A stretch of DNA of 64,000 nucleotides, from contig PKUV01000164.1 in NCBI GenBank assembly GCA_003131315.1, positions 4,123 through 68,122 of the forward strand, written 5' to 3'. Of the stretch, positions 43,307-51,710 are shown piece by piece (position 1 is the first letter of the stretch; every line of letters starts with the position of its first letter). Below the pieces are notes generated by a model. That model did not search any database and was not told where the DNA came from. It saw only the letters and a list, made by a program, of their open reading frames with translations. This DNA is from Acidobacteriaceae bacterium. Lineage in GTDB: Bacteria > Acidobacteriota > Terriglobia > Terriglobales > Acidobacteriaceae. Position numbers and translations under genes: made by a program.

Positions 43307-44701
43307 TCAGCGTGCCTGGGCGGCAGCCTCCAGAACCGCCCCCCGTATCTGCTCCACCGCCCACCCAATCTGCTCTGCCGTAATCACTGCCGGAGGCGCA
43401 ATCAGCAGGTGGTCGCCCGCGACGCCGTCCACGCATCCCTGCATGGGATAGACCAACAGCCCGCGCCGGAGACATGCCTGGCCCACCAGCCCGGCGAAAT
43501 TCTTCTCCAGCGGGAAGGGAGCCTTCGTCTTTTTGTCGGCAACGAACTCAACACCACACAACAAGCCCAGGCCGCGGACATCGCCAACCGCATCCAGATC
43601 GCGCAAACTCTCCAGAGCGATTTTCAGAGCCGACCCCGCCGTGCCGTCGCTCTGCGAGTTAGCCGCGTGAACCAACTTCTGTGACCGGATGCGCCGCAGC
43701 ACCGCGCGTCCCGCAGCCACCGAAACCGGGTGCGCGTTGTAGGTGAAGCCGTGCAGAAAAGCTCCGGACCCGGCGGCAATTGCATCGACCACTTTCTTGC
43801 TGGCAATCACCGCACCCAGCGGAGCGTATCCCGAAGAAAGGCCCTTAGCGGTGACCAGGATGTCGGGCGCAATTCCCCAGTGCTCAACCGCGAAATTTCG
43901 GCCGGTGCGCCCCATGCCGGTCATGACTTCATCGGCAATCAGCAGCACCCCATGGCGCTGGCAAATATCCGCGACGGACTGCAAGTATCCCGGCGGAGGC
44001 GTGACCGCACCCAATGTGGCGCCGCTCATGGATTCAAAGATGAAGCCCGCGGCTTCGCCGTTCGCCACCTGGATCGCGCGCTCCAACTCCGCGGCATACT
44101 GCTGTCCGCAGTTGCAGCAACTGTCGGTGCAGTCGTTAGTCCGACAAAACGCGCAGCGATAGCAATAAGGAATGCCGACGTGCTCAAACTCGCGCACCAT
44201 CGGCAGGTAGATCTCGCGCCGTTTCCGGTTGCCGGAAACCGCAAGCGCGCCCAAAGTCGCGCCGTGATAGCTCTGCTGGCGGCTAAGAATCCGATGCCGA
44301 TTGCTCTGGCCAACCTCCACCTGGTACTGGCGCACCAACTTCAAGGCGGTCTCAACCGACTCCGACCCGCCGCAGGTAAAGTAGACGGCTCCGCCGGCGA
44401 AGTTTTTGCCGGCAAAATCAAGCAGTTCCTGCGCAAATTCTTCGGCCACCGGAGTCGTGAACTGGCTGGTATGGACAAACTCCAACTGCCGAGCCTGCTC
44501 CGCCATGGCATCGGCAATTTCGCGCACGCCGTGCCCAATCAAGTTCACCGCCGCCGATCCCGAGAAATCAAGGTAGCGATGGCCGTCGGTATCCCAAACG
44601 TAAACGCCCTCGCCCCGCACGGCCACGGGATAGGGCTTGCGAAACGACCGGCGCAGCACGGGTGTGCGAAGTTGTTGCTGGATCAAAGTAGGTTCGGTCA
44701 C
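43307..44701 (-). CDS. Class III PLP aminotransferase with Cys-rich insert
   Basis: 464-aa aminotransferase related to the first one but distant. Seen: LDFSGSAAVNLIGHG, YFTCGGSESVETALKLVRQY, QQSYHGATLGALAVSG, LLIADEVMTGMGRTG and PLP Lys in LVTAKGLSSGYAPLGA. Between residues about 178 and 200 it has CYRCAFCRTNDCTDSCCNCG, seven cysteines in CxxC-like spacing that suggest a bound metal or cluster. The GTG at 44701 was chosen; the frame upstream runs through an inverted repeat. The substrate is unknown (omega-amino acid:pyruvate-like). Confidence 0.88.
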   Translation of the reverse strand: MTEPTLIQQQLRTPVLRRSFRKPYPVAVRGEGVYVWDTDGHRYLDFSGSAAVNLIGHGVREIADAMAEQARQLEFVHTSQFTTPVAEEFAQELLDFAGKNFAGGAVYFTCGGSESVETALKLVRQYQVEVGQSNRHRILSRQQSYHGATLGALAVSGNRKRREIYLPMVREFEHVGIPYCYRCAFCRTNDCTDSCCNCGQQYAAELERAIQVANGEAAGFIFESMSGATLGAVTPPPGYLQSVADICQRHGVLLIADEVMTGMGRTGRNFAVEHWGIAPDILVTAKGLSSGYAPLGAVIASKKVVDAIAAGSGAFLHGFTYNAHPVSVAAGRAVLRRIRSQKLVHAANSQSDGTAGSALKIALESLRDLDAVGDVRGLGLLCGVEFVADKKTKAPFPLEKNFAGLVGQACLRRGLLVYPMQGCVDGVAGDHLLIAPPAVITAEQIGWAVEQIRGAVLEAAAQAR

Positions 44702-44758
44702 ACGCGGATTATGCTGGTCGAAACAGGAGCCTGTCAAAGCTGTGCCGGGATTTGGCTC

Positions 44759-44832
44759 CCCTGTGTACCTCTGTGTACCCTGTGGTTCAGGCTTTTGATT
44801 CTCAACCACAGGGTACACGGAGGTACACAGGG
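44759..44832. repeat. 29-bp inverted repeat (CTGTGTACC type), divergent gap
   Basis: Arms 44759-44787 and 44804-44832 pair at 28 of 29 positions around a 16-nt loop. The arms repeat GTGTACC-like units. The element lies in the 209-bp divergent gap between the aminotransferase and murJ genes, so both promoters must share this space. Confidence 0.9.
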
Positions 44833-44910
44833 GGAAAGCCGATTGCCGCTTCCGATTCCGGCCCTCCAATAACTCTCCCCACAACCGCCAGATGCGTTAA
44901 TCTGCGAAGG

Positions 44911-46530
44911 ATGCGTCTGCTGCGCTTTTTCCGGCCATCACACCAGCACACCGCGTTTTCGGCGACGCTGCTGCTGATGACGGCCATCACGCTCTCGCGC
45001 GTGATCGGATACATCCGCGAGGCCTACATCGCCTACGCCTTCGGCGCTGGACAGCAGACCGACGCCTATGTCGCCGCTTTCACCCTGCCCGACTGGCTCA
45101 ACTACATCGTTGCCGGCGGCACCGCCTCGATCACGTTCATCTCCATCTACACCCGGTTTCTGGCGGAAAAGCGCGAGCAGGACGCGCAGAAAACGTTCTC
45201 GATCATCATTACAGTGATGACCACCGTGCTGGTCGCCGGCACCATCCTGGCCGAGATCTTCACGCCGCAGTTCGTCGGCTGGATGTTCCATGGCTTCACG
45301 CCGGAGCAGATGCAGCTCTGTGTTCATCTCACGCGCATCCTGCTACCAGCGCAAATCTTCTTTTATGTTGGGGGAGTCGTTTCGGCGGTGTTGCTCTCGC
45401 ACCGGCTGTTCCTGTTGCCGGCCTTCGGTCCGCTGATTTACAACGTGTTCATCATCGCCGGCGGAGTTGTCGCCGGGCGTCAAATGGGGATCGCCTCTCT
45501 TGCCTTCGGCGCGCTCGCCGGCAGCATTGCCGGACCATTTCTGATCAACGCGCTCGGAGCAGCCAAAATCGGCACCGGATACCGGCCCTCGTTCGATCTG
45601 AAGAATCCGGCATTCCGCGAATGGGTCCGGCTCTCCATCCCGCTGATGCTGGGCGTTTCGTTGGTCACCGCCGACGACTGGATTCTTCGTTACTTTGCCT
45701 CGAGCGGAATCGGCGACATCGCACGACTGAACTATGCCAAGCGACTCTTCGCAGTTCCCATCGCAATTCTTGGACAGGCTGTCGGCCAGGCGTCGCTCCC
45801 CTTTTTCTCGCGCCTGTTCGGAGAAAGAAAGTTCGAGGAATTCGCCGCCACCGTGAATGGTTCGGTCTATCGCATCACGGCTGCTTCTCTGCTGATGACT
45901 GGCTGGATGATGGCCGTTGCCGTTCCGCTCATCGATCTCGTCTATCGCCGCGGGCACTTCACCTTTGCGGATTCCGAATCCACGGCTCTCTACTTTTTCT
46001 GGTTTTCGCTCTCGCTGGCTTTGTGGTCCAGTCAGGCACTGTACGCCCGCGCGTTTTACGCCTCTGGCAATACCCTGACTCCGATGATCGCCACCAGCCT
46101 TATCACTCTCGCCTCTCTGCCCATCTACGCGCTGTTTTTTCGGACGTTGTCGGTCACCGGACTGGCCATCGCGTCCGACGTTGGCATCACGGCCAACGCC
46201 CTCGCCATCGCCCTGCTCCTGCATATTCGCGGCATGGTGCCCCTGCCCGGCATGAACTGGAAAGAATTAGGAAAGTCTGCACTCGTAGGCGCCGTTTCCG
46301 GCGGATTGAGTTATGAAGTCATGCGCACTATCTCGCTCGATGGCAGCCGCCGCGCCGATCTCCTCGCCCTCGCTCTCGGCTCCTTAACCTGGGCCGCAGC
46401 CGTCGCCGCAGGACTCTGGTTGTTGCGTTCGGAATTACCGGCAGATCTTCGCAGGAAAAGATCCGCTCCTTTCCAGGGCATGGCCGAGGGTCAAGCCGCC
46501 GAAACGATGGCGACGGGCAAAGAGCCGTGA
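44911..46530 (+). CDS. murJ: Lipid II flippase MurJ
   Basis: 539-aa inner-membrane protein with about 14 hydrophobic segments that flips lipid II for peptidoglycan synthesis. Seen: the MVF-family start TAITLSRVIGYIREAYIAYAFGAGQQTDAYVAAFTLPDWLNYIVAGGTASITFISIY, the central LSIPLMLGVSLVTADDWILRYF, and LAVPLIDLVYRRGHF-like VAVPLIDLVYRRGHFTFADSE. Residues Arg18, Arg24, Asp25-like and Arg255-like positions of the E. coli protein have counterparts here (SRVIGYIRE). The ATG at 44911 follows GCGAAGG. Convergent with the bactofilin gene across a terminator. Confidence 0.9.
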   Translation: MRLLRFFRPSHQHTAFSATLLLMTAITLSRVIGYIREAYIAYAFGAGQQTDAYVAAFTLPDWLNYIVAGGTASITFISIYTRFLAEKREQDAQKTFSIIITVMTTVLVAGTILAEIFTPQFVGWMFHGFTPEQMQLCVHLTRILLPAQIFFYVGGVVSAVLLSHRLFLLPAFGPLIYNVFIIAGGVVAGRQMGIASLAFGALAGSIAGPFLINALGAAKIGTGYRPSFDLKNPAFREWVRLSIPLMLGVSLVTADDWILRYFASSGIGDIARLNYAKRLFAVPIAILGQAVGQASLPFFSRLFGERKFEEFAATVNGSVYRITAASLLMTGWMMAVAVPLIDLVYRRGHFTFADSESTALYFFWFSLSLALWSSQALYARAFYASGNTLTPMIATSLITLASLPIYALFFRTLSVTGLAIASDVGITANALAIALLLHIRGMVPLPGMNWKELGKSALVGAVSGGLSYEVMRTISLDGSRRADLLALALGSLTWAAAVAAGLWLLRSELPADLRRKRSAPFQGMAEGQAAETMATGKEP

Positions 46531-46688
46531 GAGCGCTATTCGCTGTTCGTCGTTCGCTGTTCCCTACGCACCTTCGCAGCACTTCGAAGAGGACAAAACA
46601 AACGGGCCCCAAAGAGGCCCGTTTCCTAAACATGTTTGCCGCCGTTCATCCTGAGCGAATAGCGATTAGCGAACGACGAACAGCGCTC
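46531..46688. repeat. Inverted repeat of CGCTGTTCG units around a terminator
   Basis: Arm 46531-46563 (GAGCGCTATTCGCTG, then TTCGTCGTTCGCTGTTC) and arm 46653-46688 (GAGCGAATAGCGATTAGC, then GAACGACGAACAGCGCTC) are inverted copies offset by a 7-bp unit. They fill the convergent murJ-bactofilin gap and flank the terminator at 46600. The second arm reaches the bactofilin stop codon. Confidence 0.85.
46600..46624. terminator. Bidirectional Rho-independent terminator
   Basis: AAACGGGCC-7 nt-GGCCCGTTT forms a perfect 9-bp stem whose ends are A-tract and T-tract, so it can end transcription in both directions. It sits between the convergent murJ and bactofilin genes. Confidence 0.85.
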
Positions 46689-47224
46689 TACGCTCTTGCC
46701 GCAATCGCCGGTTCCGGCGACGCGGTCGAAACATTCTTCGTCACTTCTTCCAGCTTCGAGTCTGTCTTCCCACCTTTGCGGATGTCAATGCCGCCTTTGA
46801 AGAACGCGCCGTCTTCGATCGAGATGCGCGCCGCCACCACGTCGCCGGTCAGCGAACCGTCGCTGCGGATATCTACCCGGTCGCTCGCGGTCAGGTTGCC
46901 CCGCACCTTGCCGAGCACCACGATTTCCCGCGCGTTGATGTTGGCCGCGACCACGCCATTGCGGCCGATGGTCACGCGATTGCCGGAGAGGTTGATCGAT
47001 CCCTCTACCCGGCCGTCAATATATAAAGACTCAGAACCGGTGACTTCACCTTTAATCACCAGCGACTTGCCAATCGTGGCTTGGTCCGAAGTGGTGGTCG
47101 CAACCGGGCGCGGTATACCAGCGGGCTCGCTGACTAGCGGTGCCGTCGTCGCCGTGGATGTGCTCGGACGCTCCGGCTCAGCTGGCCGGGCAGGTGTCGC
47201 AGGTTGATTCGTGGGCTTCCACAT
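46688..47224 (-). CDS. Bactofilin (polymer-forming cytoskeletal protein)
   Basis: 178-aa bactofilin. A Pro/Thr/Ala-rich N-terminus (WKPTNQPATPARPAEPERP) precedes a right-handed beta-helix domain: ATIGKSLVIKGEVTGSESLYIDGRVEGSINLSGNRVTIGRNGVVAANINAREIVVLGKVRGNLTASDRVDIRSDG. Bactofilins self-assemble without nucleotide and organise envelope or cell-shape functions. ATG 47224 is chosen since the frame further up lacks family character. No M23 peptidase neighbour, but murJ converges from the other side. Confidence 0.9.
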   Translation of the reverse strand: MWKPTNQPATPARPAEPERPSTSTATTAPLVSEPAGIPRPVATTTSDQATIGKSLVIKGEVTGSESLYIDGRVEGSINLSGNRVTIGRNGVVAANINAREIVVLGKVRGNLTASDRVDIRSDGSLTGDVVAARISIEDGAFFKGGIDIRKGGKTDSKLEEVTKNVSTASPEPAIAARA

Positions 47225-47505
47225 TGTCGTCGAAATCCTTTCCTTATTATTAAGGGATTCTGAATCACCGCCGCATTTCGGGGGCCAAAGCGAATTGTAC
47301 TCCTCAGTAAACGCCATAGGCTGTGGAAATCCATATTTTTGCTAGGACTTTTCTTGGTTCCACCTCCAACTCTCCTCCTTCTTGCCGGGGCCCTGCCATC
47401 AAAGAGCCGTGTAAGCCCTGCCCGGCCTGCGGTAATTCTTCTATCGCGATAGTATGGAGCCGTGGGGGCACAAGCAAACCGTGCGCAATCCCTGACGAGG
47501 AATCC

Positions 47506-48039
47506 ATGAATTCAACCGCGACCGCCTCCCTCCGGCCCCAGCCCGGTGAATATGCTCCCTACTACGAGAAATATCTCTCCCCGATCCAGGGCAACGACAT
47601 TCTTGCGACGCTGGACGAACAGCGCCGCCAGATGGTTCTGCTGCTCTCCGGACGCACCGAGGCCGACGGCGATCTCCGCTACGCGCCTGAGAAGTGGAGC
47701 CTGAAGGAAGTTCTTGGCCACATCAACGATACCGAGCGCGTCATGAGCTACCGAGCTCTTCGCATCTCGCGCAACGACCCGACTCCCATGGAAGGCTTCG
47801 AGCAGGACGACTACGTCCGCAATGGTCCGTTCGGGCGGCGTGCGCTGGCGGACTTGATCGAGGACTACATCGCCGTGCGCCGCGCCACCGTTTCGCTGTT
47901 TCGCAATCTCGACGAGGCCGCCTGGACCCGCCGCGGCGTCGCCAACAAGAACGAGGTGACGGTACGCGCCCTCGCCTACATCGTCGCCGGACACGAATTG
48001 CATCATCGGCGGATCTTGGAAGAGAAATACCTGCGCTAA
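47506..48039 (+). CDS. DinB-like protein
   Basis: 177-aa DinB superfamily protein, distinct from the one at 38987. Seen: the family start YAPYYEKYLSPIQGNDILATLDEQ, YAPEKWSLKEVLGHINDTERVMSYRALRISRNDPTPMEGFEQDDYV and IVAGHELHHRRILEEKYL, giving three metal-binding His. Common in Acidobacteria and Bacteroidetes as a putative metal-dependent transferase. ATG at 47506 follows GAGGAA. It is followed by a short-period inverted repeat and then rnr. Confidence 0.87.
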   Translation: MNSTATASLRPQPGEYAPYYEKYLSPIQGNDILATLDEQRRQMVLLLSGRTEADGDLRYAPEKWSLKEVLGHINDTERVMSYRALRISRNDPTPMEGFEQDDYVRNGPFGRRALADLIEDYIAVRRATVSLFRNLDEAAWTRRGVANKNEVTVRALAYIVAGHELHHRRILEEKYLR

Positions 48040-48043
48040 TCCT

Positions 48044-48124
48044 AGTTCTCAGTTCTCAGTTCTCGGTTCTCAGTTCTCAGTGCTGAATCGAAGACTGAGA
48101 ACTGGGAACTGAGAACTGAGAACT
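48044..48124. repeat. AGTTCTC heptamer inverted repeat directly before rnr
   Basis: Arm 48044-48081 is five AGTTCTC-type heptamers; arm 48094-48124 is the inverse run, pairing at 29 of 31 positions. The second arm ends one base before the rnr ATG at 48126, so the ribosome site of rnr would lie inside the hairpin. Same family as 41453 and 42316. Confidence 0.92.
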
Positions 48125-48125
48125 G

Positions 48126-50549
48126 ATGTTTAGCAAGCGCCACGCTATTCCGCAGGCTGCCAAGGGACGCAACATGCTGGTCGGCCGCCTGACCATGCAT
48201 CGCGACGGCTTCGGCTTCGTGATTCCCGACGCCACTTCGCTCGATGCCAGTCTGAAGGCCCGCCTCGCGGGCGATGTCTTCATTCCTCCGCACGCCACTG
48301 GATCCTCCATGCACGGCGACCGCGTCCTGGTCGAAGTCTCCGCCATCCGCACCGATGGCCGCGCCGAAGGCCGCATCATCCGCTCCCTGTCGCGCGCGCA
48401 TCCGACCGTGGTCGGCATCTTCCACTATGGAAACCGCCACAACTACGTAAAGCCGATCGACGAAAAAGTGAGGCAGGAAATCGTCATCCCGCCGGGGATG
48501 GAGTATCCGCAATCCTCTGTGTCCCCTGTGCCCTCTGTGGTTGGGATTTCTCCAAATCAATCAAAAACGCCAGCGAAAAAGAAATCTCGAGATCGTGTCA
48601 TAGGCGAAGAAGCCGCACGCCACACCGATTGGCAGGATCTCGACGGCGTAGTTGTCGATGTGGAAATCACCGACTGGCCGAGCGCCACGCAAAACCCGCG
48701 CGGCCGCGTCATCGAGATCCTCGGCGAAGAAGATGATTTCGGAGTCGACGTCGAGATCATGATCCGCAAGTTTCACCTGCCCCACCGCTTCCCGCCCGAA
48801 GCGATCGAAGAAGCGCAAGCCATCGAATCCGAAATTCCCGCCGACGCATTGCGTCACCGCCGCGACTACCGCGAGCTTCCCATTGTCACCATCGATGGCG
48901 AAACCGCGCGCGATTTCGACGATGCCGTCCACGTCCGCCAACTCGAAAACGGCAACTATGAACTGCAGGTCCACATCGCCGACGTCGCCCAATACGTAAC
49001 CCCCAACTCGCCGCTCGATCAGGAAGCCCGTCTGCGCGGCACCAGCGTCTATTTCCCCGACCGCGCCATCCCCATGCTGCCGCTAGAGCTCTCGACCGAC
49101 ATTTGCAGTCTGCGCCCGCAAGTCGACCGCCTCGTGCTCTCCTGCACCATGGAGATTGACCACCAGGGCGAGATCGTCAGCTATGAAATCAACCAAGGCG
49201 TGATCCGCTCTGCCAACCGCATGACCTACACCGCCGTGAACGCCGTCATCGAAGGAGACGCCGCCGCCCGCCGCGAATACGCCGCCCAGGTCGAGCACTT
49301 CGAACGCATGCGCGATCTGGCGATGATCCTAAACCGCAAGCGCGAACGCCGCGGATCGATCGATTTCGATCTCCCGGAAGCGGTCATCGAGTTTGACGAA
49401 CTCGGAATGATGAAGAGCATCACAAGATCGGAGCGCAACGTCGCCCACCGCCTCATTGAAGAATTCATGCTGTCGGCGAACGAGTGCGTCGCGCACTATC
49501 TAGAAAACAAACGCATCGCCTCCCTCTACCGCATCCACGAGAAGCCCGACGCCAAACGTGTGTACGACTTCGAAATCATCGCTGCCACTTTCGGATACTC
49601 GCTCGGCGTGGGCGCGTTGCCCATTCAGCGCGTGCAACTCAAAGCCGACCGCCGCGACGCGCGCGGCACCGGCAAGCGCGTGCGCGAAATCGAAGTGCCC
49701 AAAGAAATCCACATCACCCCGCGCATGTATCAGAAACTCACAGAGAAGATCGCGGGCAAGCCGGAAGAGAGGATTCTGAGTTTCCTGATGCTGCGGTCGC
49801 TGAAACAGGCCCGCTATTCCGAAGAAAATCGCGGACACTTCGCCTTAGCCGCCACCACCTACACCCATTTCACCTCGCCCATCCGCCGCTATCCCGACCT
49901 GATCGTGCACCGGATACTGAAAGAAGTGCTGCGCGACTCGGCCGAGATTATGGATGAAGAGGTACCAGTAGGGACGTCATCGGCACCTTCCCGATCCGTG
50001 GAAGAGCGGCCCTTCAGGGCCGCGTCCAGCCCTTCTTTGCAGACCGGGGCTTTAGCCCCCGAGGGCCCGCCGCCGTCGCCGTGGTCCAAGCGCCGCGACC
50101 ACGCCGCCCATCAACACTCCCTTGAGCCCCTGGCCGGTCCGATCGCGCTTGAAGAACTCCACAACATCGCCGAGGAATCCAGCCAGTCCGAACGCCGTGC
50201 CGACGAAGCCGAGCGCGGCCTGATGGAATGGAAGAAAGTAAAATTCATGGAGCGCCGTATCGGCGAAGACTTCGACGGCCTCATCATCAGCGTAACCAAG
50301 TTCGGATTCTTCGTGGAACTCACCGACCTCTTCGTCGAGGGCCTGGTGCCGCTCAACACGCTAACCGACGACCGCTACACCTTCCACGAAGACACGCGCC
50401 AGATCATCGGCCAGCGCTCCCGCCGCGCCTACCACATGGGCGACCGCGTGCGCGTGCTGGTCGACCGGATTGATCCGGTAGAGAAAAAGATCCAGTTCGC
50501 GGTGCTAGAAGAGCAGCCAAAGCCGTCAGGAAAAGGCCGGCGTAAGTGA
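48126..50549 (+). CDS. rnr: Ribonuclease R, short N-terminus and repeat-derived insertions
   Basis: 807-aa RNB-family 3'-5' exoribonuclease that degrades structured RNA. Seen: a cold-shock domain from the very start (MLVGRLTMHRDGFGFVIPD), the catalytic RNB motif IVTIDGETARDFDDAVHV (near 255-266) with its Asp cluster, HFTSPIRRYPDLIVHRIL, and a C-terminal S1 domain (FDGLIISVTKFGFFVELTDLFVEGLV). The helix-turn-helix domain that normally precedes the cold-shock domains is missing. Residues about 130-140 and 613-672 are insertions that contain dispersed repeats; the second falls between the RNB core and S1, where 10-15 residues are usual. Confidence 0.92.
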   Translation: MFSKRHAIPQAAKGRNMLVGRLTMHRDGFGFVIPDATSLDASLKARLAGDVFIPPHATGSSMHGDRVLVEVSAIRTDGRAEGRIIRSLSRAHPTVVGIFHYGNRHNYVKPIDEKVRQEIVIPPGMEYPQSSVSPVPSVVGISPNQSKTPAKKKSRDRVIGEEAARHTDWQDLDGVVVDVEITDWPSATQNPRGRVIEILGEEDDFGVDVEIMIRKFHLPHRFPPEAIEEAQAIESEIPADALRHRRDYRELPIVTIDGETARDFDDAVHVRQLENGNYELQVHIADVAQYVTPNSPLDQEARLRGTSVYFPDRAIPMLPLELSTDICSLRPQVDRLVLSCTMEIDHQGEIVSYEINQGVIRSANRMTYTAVNAVIEGDAAARREYAAQVEHFERMRDLAMILNRKRERRGSIDFDLPEAVIEFDELGMMKSITRSERNVAHRLIEEFMLSANECVAHYLENKRIASLYRIHEKPDAKRVYDFEIIAATFGYSLGVGALPIQRVQLKADRRDARGTGKRVREIEVPKEIHITPRMYQKLTEKIAGKPEERILSFLMLRSLKQARYSEENRGHFALAATTYTHFTSPIRRYPDLIVHRILKEVLRDSAEIMDEEVPVGTSSAPSRSVEERPFRAASSPSLQTGALAPEGPPPSPWSKRRDHAAHQHSLEPLAGPIALEELHNIAEESSQSERRADEAERGLMEWKKVKFMERRIGEDFDGLIISVTKFGFFVELTDLFVEGLVPLNTLTDDRYTFHEDTRQIIGQRSRRAYHMGDRVRVLVDRIDPVEKKIQFAVLEEQPKPSGKGRRK
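48514..48545. repeat. CTCTGTG-type repeat inside rnr
   Basis: A single arm of CCTCTGTG/CCCCTGTG/CCCTCTGTGG units, related to the family at 44759. It is read in frame as SSVSPVPSVVG between the two cold-shock domains of RNase R. Confidence 0.75.
50006..50059. repeat. TTCA-loop hairpin pair inside rnr
   Basis: GCGGCCC-TTCA-GGGCCGC (50006-50023) and GGGGCT-TT-AGCCCC (50046-50059), both in frame within the extra segment of RNase R. The first is the same hairpin design as at 37834 and, inverted, at 24022. Confidence 0.88.
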
Positions 50550-50603
50550 TCGCTCAAGAAATGTCGACAATCCTGTATAGAATTGAGATGTACAGGGGAG
50601 CGA

Positions 50604-50798
50604 ATGACCATGCCAACACCGAGCGAACCGAAGCCCGAGCAAGATCCAGTCCAGGCTGCAGAGCATGTTGCCAGTGCTCGCCAGATTCTGAAGGACCTGC
50701 AAAAGAAGGTCGGAGATCATCCCGAACTAGGCGAGGCCATAACGAAACTGGAGATGGCGCTCAACAGCCTGGCGGTACAAACCGGCGGGCTGCTGTAG
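50604..50798 (+). CDS. Small conserved hypothetical protein
   Basis: 64-aa protein: polar Pro-rich start (MTMPTPSEPKPEQDP) then a single helical stretch (VQAAEHVASARQILKDLQKKVGDHPELGEAITKLEMALNSLAVQTGGLL). No domain recognised. ATG 50604 follows AGGGGAGCG; the next ATG at 50610 is an alternative. It is 54 bp after rnr on the same strand. A coding role is likely from the good ribosome site and compact composition, but the function is unknown. Confidence 0.55.
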   Translation: MTMPTPSEPKPEQDPVQAAEHVASARQILKDLQKKVGDHPELGEAITKLEMALNSLAVQTGGLL

Positions 50799-50913
50799 CA
50801 GCGGGCACGCATTCCGATCCATGGCCGGGGTTTTCCGCCGCAGCACTCTGCGTGCTCCGACCTGCTAAAATTCCTCGTCACCACTCTTGGCGCCTGCCTA
50901 GGAAGTCAGTTCC

Positions 50914-51573
50914 ATGTCCAGCAATCCCACTCCAACTCCACGCACGCGCGTAGTGCGCGAACCGCAGCGCGCGGTGTACGACCGCGACGCCGTCAACCAG
51001 ATCCTCGACGAAGCTTTCCTCTGCCACGTTGGCTTCGTCGCCGACGGACAGCCTTACGTCATCCCCACTTCCTACGGCCGCGACGGAGACGTGCTTTACA
51101 TCCACGGCTCGGCCGCCAGCCGCATGCTGCGCAATCTCGATCAGGGCGTCCCGGTCTGCATCACGATCACGCTGCTCGATGGATTAGTGCTCGCCCGCTC
51201 CGTCTTCAATCACTCGATGAACTACCGCTCGGTGGTAATTCTGGGCACGGCAACGCTGGTTGACGATCCGGCAGAAAAAATCGCGGCCCTGCGCGCCTTG
51301 TCCGAGCACATCCTGCCTCATCGCTGGGACGACTCGCGCCCGCCCAACGAAAAAGAGCTGAAGGCAACGTCCGTCCTGCGCCTTCCGATCAGTGAATTTT
51401 CCGCCAAAGTCCGCGTCGGGCCGCCGGTGGACGACGATGAGGATTACTCGTTCCCAACCTGGGCAGGAGTGATTCCGCTGGAAATGACGGCCGGTGCCGC
51501 GATTCCTGATGATCGCTGCGAGCAAGAGCTGCCCGCGTACCTAAAGAACTACTCGCGCAGGCCAACGCCTTAG
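50914..51573 (+). CDS. Pyridoxamine 5'-phosphate oxidase-like FMN-binding protein
   Basis: 219-aa split-barrel protein of the Pyridox_ox_2 family. Seen: INQILDEAFLCHVGFVADGQPYVIPTSYGRDGDVLYIHGSAASRMLRNLDQGVPVCITITLLDGLVLARSVFNHSMNYRSVVILGTA, the FMN-contact strands and the NYRSVV segment, then the C-terminal WAGVIPLE, which is diagnostic of the subfamily. Probably an FMN-dependent oxidoreductase or a heme/F420-type binder; the substrate is unknown. Ends before a long perfect inverted repeat that separates it from a convergent gene. Confidence 0.88.
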   Translation: MSSNPTPTPRTRVVREPQRAVYDRDAVNQILDEAFLCHVGFVADGQPYVIPTSYGRDGDVLYIHGSAASRMLRNLDQGVPVCITITLLDGLVLARSVFNHSMNYRSVVILGTATLVDDPAEKIAALRALSEHILPHRWDDSRPPNEKELKATSVLRLPISEFSAKVRVGPPVDDDEDYSFPTWAGVIPLEMTAGAAIPDDRCEQELPAYLKNYSRRPTP

Positions 51574-51607
51574 CGCGGCGTATCTCACGGGCTGTCCCTA
51601 TTTAAGA

Positions 51608-51690
51608 ATTGTCATCCTGAGCGAAGCGAAGGACCTGCTTCTTTTCGACGGCCGTAAGAGCAGGTCCTTCGCTTCGCTCAGGATGACAAT
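51608..51690. repeat. 32-bp perfect inverted repeat in a convergent gap
   Basis: Arms 51608-51639 and 51659-51690 are perfect inverse copies (each arm starts from ATTGTCATCCTGAGCG and runs through GAAGCGAAGGACCTGCT), with a 19-nt loop. It fills the gap between the convergent FMN protein and quinone reductase genes and could terminate both. A fragment, CATCCTGAGCGAA, recurs at 46647. No T-tract follows. Confidence 0.93.
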
Positions 51691-51710
51691 GATGAAGGAA
51701 CGCCAATCGC

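Noticed and set aside
43307-44884. The longer start of the second aminotransferase at 44884
   Set aside because: Those extra codons run through the 29-bp inverted repeat and encode sequence with no family similarity.
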